Origin: JAJDUF01 sp965238265
GTDB lineage: Bacteria; Chloroflexota; UBA11872; UBA12225; JAJDUF01
Assembly (NCBI GenBank): GCA_965238265.1
Contig: OZ250185.1
Span: 372,001-436,000, forward strand
Length of the DNA: 64,000 bases
Direction of reading: 5' to 3'
Shown: piece by piece, positions 59,482 to 64,000 of the stretch
Layout: the number at the start of each line of letters is the position of its first letter
Position numbering within the stretch: position 1 is the stretch's first letter
Made by a program: the position numbers and the translations under genes
Notes under the pieces: model-generated
Database searches by the model: none
The model's input: only the letters and a program-made list of their open reading frames with translations
What the model was told of the DNA's origin: nothing

Positions 59482-59956
59482 GAATGCGCTCCTCCTGCCG
59501 ACGCATCGCCGCGAAGTCCTCGTCCCGGTGGTGATCGTATCCTATAAGATGCAGCACGCCATGAATCAGCAGGTAGGCCAGTTCGTGGCGCTCGGTATGT
59601 CCGTAGGTGCGCGCTTGTCCCTGCACCCGTGGGTAGGAGATCACCACGTCGCCGAGCTGCCGGCCAGTCTCCGCCAGCGTCACAAACGGCTCCTGGTCCT
59701 CAGGAGCTTGCAGCGGGAAGGCCAGAACGTCGGTGGGGTGGTCAACGCCACGATAGCGTTTGTTCAGCTCATGTAAGAGCGCTTCATTGCCCACGGTTAC
59801 CGACACCTCATCCCCCGGCTCCCTCTCCACAAGTGAAGTAGGAGAGTCCGCCGGAGGTGGGCGGGGATGAAGCATGGCAAGCGCCGCAGTCACCACCTGC
59901 TCTACCCACGCCGGGTCTACAGCGGCGGCATACGACGGGTCAACCGTCAGCAGCAC
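59450..59956 (-). CDS. ybeY: Endoribonuclease YbeY, with a repeat-derived insertion
   Basis: Zinc endoribonuclease needed for 16S rRNA maturation and ribosome quality control. The metal motif is HELAYLLIHGVLHLIGYDHH (H-x3-H-x5-H), and YRGVDHPTDVLAFP precedes it. Between helix 1 and the first strand there are about 20 extra residues (31-50, PRPPPADSPTSLVEREPGDE) encoded by 59806-59866, which is a copy of the C-rich/G-rich intergenic repeat. The insertion stays in frame and lies in a loop, so activity may persist. GTG start overlaps pgpH by 17 bp. Confidence 0.93.
   Translation of the reverse strand: MLLTVDPSYAAAVDPAWVEQVVTAALAMLHPRPPPADSPTSLVEREPGDEVSVTVGNEALLHELNKRYRGVDHPTDVLAFPLQAPEDQEPFVTLAETGRQLGDVVISYPRVQGQARTYGHTERHELAYLLIHGVLHLIGYDHHRDEDFAAMRRQEERILGQLGLTDDR
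59806..59868. repeat. C-rich/G-rich repeat inserted in ybeY
   Basis: CCTCATCCCCCGGCTCCCTC ... GAGTCCGCC pairs partly with GGAGGTGGGCGGGGATGAAG. It is similar to intergenic copies and is read in frame as part of ybeY. Confidence 0.6.
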
Positions 59957-62108
59957 GCTCGGCGTTGGGACTAGGCAGTCTGGCTGGGGCAGTGGTCGCC
60001 TTGGGGTATTCGATGCGCGGATGGTAGATGCCTTGTAACTGCTGAGTCAACGACCGCTTGATCCTCTTGAGGTCCCGGAGTGTCAGGGTCGAATTGTCGA
60101 GCTGCCCCTCCAATATCCGTTCGTCTACCACACGAGTGACCAGTTCCTCGATAGCCTGAGCCGACTGCCGGGTCGCCGAGGCGGCCGAAGTCGCCGAGCG
60201 GACCGCGGCTTCGGCGCTATCCGCCAGCATCACCAGGGCGGTTTCCTTGCTCTGCGGCTTGGGGCCGGGGTAGCGGAACTGCCCTTCACTCACCGGCTGA
60301 TGGCCATTCTCCTCGACTGCCCGCCGATAGAAGTATTGCATGCACATGTCGCCGTGGTGCTCGCCGATGAAGCCCTGGATCCGTCGCGGGAGGCGGTGCT
60401 GGCGCCCCAAAGCCAGACCCTTGGTCGTGTGCTCGATGATTGCCAGTGCGCTTTCCTGCGGGCCAAGATGGTCGTGGATGTTCTCCCCATCCATCTGATT
60501 CTCGATGAAGTAGTAGGGCCGGTGGAGTTTGCCTATATCGTGGTAGTAGGCGCCCACCCGCGCCAAGAGCGGGTTCCCCCCGATGCGCTCGGCAGCCTGC
60601 TCGGCGAGGTTGGCAACCAACATGCTGTGGTGAAACGTGCCGGGCGCTTCGAGCGCCAGACGTCGGAGCAACGTTTGCCCTGGGTGTGCCAGCTCGAGCA
60701 GCTGCATCGTGGTCGTGGCGCCAAACAGGACGCCGGCGAGTCCTGAGATGCCCAGCGCAAGCACCGCTGCCAGGGCACCACTGCCGAGCGTTGCGAGCAC
60801 CACCGGCGTCATGGCGATCAGGTCGTAATCTTGGTGCAGTAAACGAAAGGCGACGACGACCACGAGGCCGGCGACAGCGACTTGCAGGCCGGCAACGAAG
60901 AAGGTGTGCATCCGCTCGATCCGCCGCGCCCCAAGCGCCCCGGCCGCGGCGGTGGTGACGCTGAGGGTGATGAGCTCGAGGTTGCCGTTATAGAGCGGTG
61001 CCAGGAGCAACACCGTTGTGGCCGACCACGCCAGGGCCAACCGTGGGGCGAGCAAGCTGCTGAGGACCATCGCCCCGGTGGCCAGCGGGATCGCGTAGAC
61101 TGCCCAATGCGCCGTCGGCAGGACCAGCTTGGTCACGAACAGCGCAATGACGATGGAGGTCAGCACGCTGGTCAGCTGCAATGGATGGGCGAGCGTGGCC
61201 GGCCGGAAAATGAAGATGTAGTACAAAAACATGCCGACCAGCAGACCGACATAGAGGGCGGTACCGAGTAGGAGTTCGAGCCGCAGGGGCCGCCTCGACA
61301 GCCCCAATGCCTTGAGCGCTTCAACGTCGTCTTCCGTCAGGGTTTCACCCGCCCGCACGATCACCTCACTAGGCGCTACGGTCGCGGTGACCGGCTGCAC
61401 CGCGTCGCGGGCCTGTTGTCGCGCCGCCTCGGTCGCCAGGGGATTGTAGATCAGGTTCGCCTGAATGTGCTCGCGGACGAGAGCAGAGACGACCGCAATC
61501 TGATCGCTACTTAGCGACTGATTAATCGAGGCGATGGCCTGGCCCTGAACGTCTGCCAGCTCGTTTTCGTGGATGCGCTGCTCGACATGATCGTCCAGAA
61601 TACGCAAGGTTTCGGCAGTAACCGCCAACCAGTCGGCATCAGGCAGCTCTGCCATGACTGCCACGATCCGCGCCGCGAGGTTGGGAATGAGCGCGGCAAT
61701 CTGCCGCTGCTGGTCCTCAGACGAGGCGTCGCCTGCCGTGCGGACGTTGGTGCCGGTGCTGAACGCTTCGGCGGCTTGCGTGCGGAGTCGCCGGAGCAGA
61801 GTGGGATCGTAGTCGGAGTAGTCGCCGACCTGCGCTGCCGCCTCCTCGCGCAGCACCCGAGTCTGCACTTGACTCACAAATGTCGCGCGGCGCGGGGCAA
61901 GTATTGTATTCTCGGCTACCTCGCCGGCCAACACAGCCGGCCGATCCGTCCCGAACTCCAGCGTGAGGATGGCGGTAGCAGCGGCAACCAGCACCACCCC
62001 TCCCACGATGGCTACCACGATAGGGAACCAATGCCGGGAGGCTATGGCCGGGAGTCGCGGGAGGCCCACGACTTTGGTATTCGCTTCGGCCGGCGCTGGA
62101 GAGGCCAT
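59940..62108 (-). CDS. pgpH: 7TM-HD phosphohydrolase, PgpH-type c-di-AMP phosphodiesterase
   Basis: A 722-residue membrane protein. An N-terminal helix (FPIVVAIVGGVVLVAAATAI) precedes an extracellular 7TMR-HDED domain (about 75-275), then about seven membrane helices (300-480) and a cytoplasmic HD domain with HHSMLVANLAEQAAERIGG and VGAYYHDIGKLHRPYYFIEN, where the His-Asp pair binds metal. PgpH in Gram-positives degrades c-di-AMP. ATG at 62108 (MASPAPAEA) is chosen since a 62183 start would overlap the HIT gene. It lies immediately upstream of ybeY, as in Firmicutes. Confidence 0.93.
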   Translation of the reverse strand: MASPAPAEANTKVVGLPRLPAIASRHWFPIVVAIVGGVVLVAAATAILTLEFGTDRPAVLAGEVAENTILAPRRATFVSQVQTRVLREEAAAQVGDYSDYDPTLLRRLRTQAAEAFSTGTNVRTAGDASSEDQQRQIAALIPNLAARIVAVMAELPDADWLAVTAETLRILDDHVEQRIHENELADVQGQAIASINQSLSSDQIAVVSALVREHIQANLIYNPLATEAARQQARDAVQPVTATVAPSEVIVRAGETLTEDDVEALKALGLSRRPLRLELLLGTALYVGLLVGMFLYYIFIFRPATLAHPLQLTSVLTSIVIALFVTKLVLPTAHWAVYAIPLATGAMVLSSLLAPRLALAWSATTVLLLAPLYNGNLELITLSVTTAAAGALGARRIERMHTFFVAGLQVAVAGLVVVVAFRLLHQDYDLIAMTPVVLATLGSGALAAVLALGISGLAGVLFGATTTMQLLELAHPGQTLLRRLALEAPGTFHHSMLVANLAEQAAERIGGNPLLARVGAYYHDIGKLHRPYYFIENQMDGENIHDHLGPQESALAIIEHTTKGLALGRQHRLPRRIQGFIGEHHGDMCMQYFYRRAVEENGHQPVSEGQFRYPGPKPQSKETALVMLADSAEAAVRSATSAASATRQSAQAIEELVTRVVDERILEGQLDNSTLTLRDLKRIKRSLTQQLQGIYHPRIEYPKATTAPARLPSPNAERAADG

Positions 62109-62167
62109 GACTTTACTGAGAACGATTGACCAAGCACGCCCGATGCACCGCCCTGGTGACGCCGCGC

Positions 62168-62512
62168 CTACCCTGGCGGCCAAGTCATGGGGCGACCGCC
62201 CAAGAGATGCACGTGCAGGTGACCTACGGACTGCCCACCATCTGCGCCATGATTAATGACCAGCCGGTAGCCGGATTGATCCAGTCCCTCGGCAGCGGCA
62301 ACTTCAACCGCAGCCGCCAGCACGGTGCCCAGTATGTCTGCATCGGATCGGCCCGTGTCGGCGATGGATGCAATGTGGCGCCGTGGTATAACTAATATGT
62401 GCGTAGGCGCTTGTGGGTTGAGATCGCGGAAGGCGATAGTGTCCCCATCCTGGCACACGACCGTCGCCGGTATCCGACCTTCCGCAATGCCACAGAACAC
62501 ACAATCCGCCAT
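62168..62512 (-). CDS. HIT family hydrolase (Hint/HinT-like)
   Basis: A 114-residue nucleotide-binding protein. The HIT motif GHLHVHLLGG (H-x-H-x-H) supplies the catalytic His, and the N-terminal MADCVFCGIAEGRIP carries the two zinc-binding-like Cys. HinT-type members cleave purine phosphoramidates. ATG at 62512 begins MADCVFCG, matching homologues. Its stop lies 60 bp before pgpH. Confidence 0.95.
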   Translation of the reverse strand: MADCVFCGIAEGRIPATVVCQDGDTIAFRDLNPQAPTHILVIPRRHIASIADTGRSDADILGTVLAAAVEVAAAEGLDQSGYRLVINHGADGGQSVGHLHVHLLGGRPMTWPPG

Positions 62513-62751
62513 CAGTGCCTCCCGCCGGGGCACAGCCGCGCCTGGCTCGCCAATGATTCGGCCGCACCACAGCGACCGCCGAACCGGGCCGCACGCACCC
62601 GACTACCTCCCGCGCACCCGGGCCGGCCTCCTATGCTGACTAGCACAACTATCTTACCATGACGGGCCAAATCGGCCCTCTCCTACCGGAGAGCGGCCGC
62701 CGAAAATGCCGCCGACCGGCGCGCGGCCGGCGTGGCGGGGAGCCGGCCCCC

Positions 62752-63699
62752 TCAGTCGCGTCGCGCGAGCTGCACGGCAACCCAGTCCCGGCGGGTGCGT
62801 CGCGCGACCAATGCAAACCCCGCCTGTGTCAGCGCGTCAACGGCGCTGGCTTCCCGCTCGGCCAGGATACCACTCGCGATGAGGTGCCCGCCCGGCCGGA
62901 CGGCGCTGGCCAGCTGTTGAGCGTGCGCGCTGATTACTCGCGCGACGATATTGGCGATAGCGAGGTCGAATTGCGCTTCCGGGGCAATGCAGCTGGGCGT
63001 GGCGCCATCCGCAGTCGTCGGCACCGGTATGCCGAGCGTCCCATGACGAACGGTCACGACATCGGCCACAGCATTCACGCCGACGTTCTCGCCGGCCGTG
63101 CGCGCTGCCGTCGCGTCTACGTCGAGCGCGAGCACCTGCGCGGCGCCCAGCCGCGCAGCAGCGATGGCCAGAATACCGGAGCCGGTACCGAGGTCCAGCA
63201 CGTGGGCGTCCGGTAGGGGCAGCGCCTCCAGCAGCTCCAGGCAGAGCTGCGTGCTCGGATGGAGGCCCGTGCCGAACGCCAGCCCCGGATCGAGCGTTAT
63301 CACGAGATCGTCAGGCCGGGGCACATAGTCGAGCCACGAGGGGGTGACGACCCAACGCCGGCCCACCCGCAGCGTGTGATAGTGCTTACGCCAAGCAACC
63401 TGCCAGTCTTCCTCCACCGTCCACCGAATGTCCAGTGTGCCGAGCGGCGCCAAGTCGAAGGCGCGCAAGATGCCTATGGCCCGGTCAATCTCCTGCTCCG
63501 CCCGCTGCCAATCGGCGTCTTCGGAGACGTAGGTGTGGATCGTCCGCGGCGCCTCGGCCGGCGTGTCGTACTCGTCGGCATCGCCGGTCTGGACCAGCGG
63601 ATGCTCGACCAGCACGTCGCCGCCCCAGCGGCGGAAGAGCGCAGTGACGGCTTCCGCCGCTTCAGCGCTTGCTTGGATGCGGAACTGGCGCCAACGCAT
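62752..63699 (-). CDS. prmA: Ribosomal protein L11 methyltransferase
   Basis: SAM-dependent enzyme that trimethylates L11. The 315-residue protein has an N-terminal substrate-recognition domain (WRQFRIQASAEAAEAV), the GLAFGTGLHPSTQLCLELLE segment, and the SAM loop VLDLGTGSGILAIAAARLGA with VLALDVD. Start ATG at 63699 (MRWRQFRIQ) fits the family. It heads the long minus-strand block and is divergent from the aldolase at 63897, so the 200-bp gap should hold both promoters. Confidence 0.95.
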   Translation of the reverse strand: MRWRQFRIQASAEAAEAVTALFRRWGGDVLVEHPLVQTGDADEYDTPAEAPRTIHTYVSEDADWQRAEQEIDRAIGILRAFDLAPLGTLDIRWTVEEDWQVAWRKHYHTLRVGRRWVVTPSWLDYVPRPDDLVITLDPGLAFGTGLHPSTQLCLELLEALPLPDAHVLDLGTGSGILAIAAARLGAAQVLALDVDATAARTAGENVGVNAVADVVTVRHGTLGIPVPTTADGATPSCIAPEAQFDLAIANIVARVISAHAQQLASAVRPGGHLIASGILAEREASAVDALTQAGFALVARRTRRDWVAVQLARRD

Positions 63700-63896
63700 A
63701 AGGAACCGGGCCGAACAGTCTGTGCCGGTAACTATTCTACTTTTTCCGGGCAAGTCGGCACTGTGGACCTGACCAACCGGCAGCGACCTGGTAGGCTTGA
63801 GCGCGCAGAGGCGTCACCGGGCGCGGCTGAATACCACCGTGTACCGGGATACGCGGCTACGCGCGATCCGATTCCTGTGCTGCGAAAGGAGCTATC

Positions 63897-64000
63897 GTGA
63901 GGGAGAACAAGCTACGCACCCTGCTGAAGACTGGGCAGCCATCGCTCGGCACACACGTCCACAGCGCCTGGCCCTCGATCATCGAGATCGTCGGCCATAC
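63897..64000 (+). CDS. HpcH/HpaI aldolase family protein, 3' truncated by window edge
   Basis: The GTG start at 63897 has an AAAGGAG site ahead of it. The visible 34 codons read NKLRTLLKTGQPSLGTHVHS then AWPSIIEIVGHT, the typical N-terminus of 2-keto-3-deoxy-acid class II aldolases (HpcH/HpaI). Only the first strand and helix of the barrel are in the window, so the substrate cannot be inferred. Confidence 0.8.
   Translation, partial: MRENKLRTLLKTGQPSLGTHVHSAWPSIIEIVGH

Overview
This is a GC-rich bacterial chromosome segment, mostly housekeeping genes, that best fits a Chloroflexota-like monoderm; this is an inference from gene content and order, since no rRNA or tRNA gene is present to place it. 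Supporting points are ATP synthase genes running into murA and an mreB homologue, a YabE-like G5/3D protein next to ksgA, the order prmA-HIT-pgpH-ybeY-dgkA-recO-glyS-dnaG-rpoD, a VanW protein, a three-domain IspG, and a HlyD/MacA adaptor with expanded helical repeats.

Layout: 1-5.7 kb holds the end of the F1 ATP synthase operon (gamma, beta, epsilon), murA, mreB and a small unknown gene. 5.8-8.3 kb is a membrane protein with a spermidine-synthase-like domain. 8.3-9.5 kb is a HEPN/MNT pair behind a cupin. 9.6-14.6 kb has ksgA, the YabE-like protein and a VanW protein around a 0.7-kb gene-free divergent region. 15.4-17.6 kb is ispG, followed by about 1 kb of debris that includes an insertion-sequence remnant. 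18.7-21.4 kb has a PLP enzyme and UDP-glucose dehydrogenase. 22.8-28.4 kb is a peptidoglycan-precursor cluster (hydrolase, membrane-anchored MurF-like ligase, MraY, Ddl) interrupted by an opposite-strand coiled-coil membrane gene. 28.6-33.7 kb has a two-domain esterase, canonical trpS and, upstream of it, an unusual fusion of a chorismate-mutase-like domain to a degenerate TrpRS-like domain. 34.2-42.0 kb is a MacA/MacB-type export cluster (adaptor, one ATPase, two paralogous permeases, a Gly-rich exported protein) and a Tat-type LytM peptidase, followed by a sigma factor. 43-47 kb has a Gfo/Idh/MocA oxidoreductase, a VapBC module with a nonsense-mutated toxin lying between a truncated and an intact copy of mazG, and an MFS transporter. 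46.9-63.7 kb is a long minus-strand run of core genes (rpoD, dnaG, ppdK, glyS, recO, CorC-like, ispE, dgkA, ybeY, pgpH, HIT, prmA). The window ends in the first codons of an HpcH/HpaI aldolase.

Two or more families of short palindromic repeats are scattered between genes and have entered coding sequence: they supply the C-terminus and stop codon of UDP-glucose dehydrogenase and an in-frame insertion in ybeY. The observations most worth following are the chorismate-mutase/TrpRS-like fusion, the mazG-vapBC-mazG duplication, the membrane-anchored MurF, the 75-bp repeat expansion in the MacA-like adaptor, and the repeat-derived protein segments.
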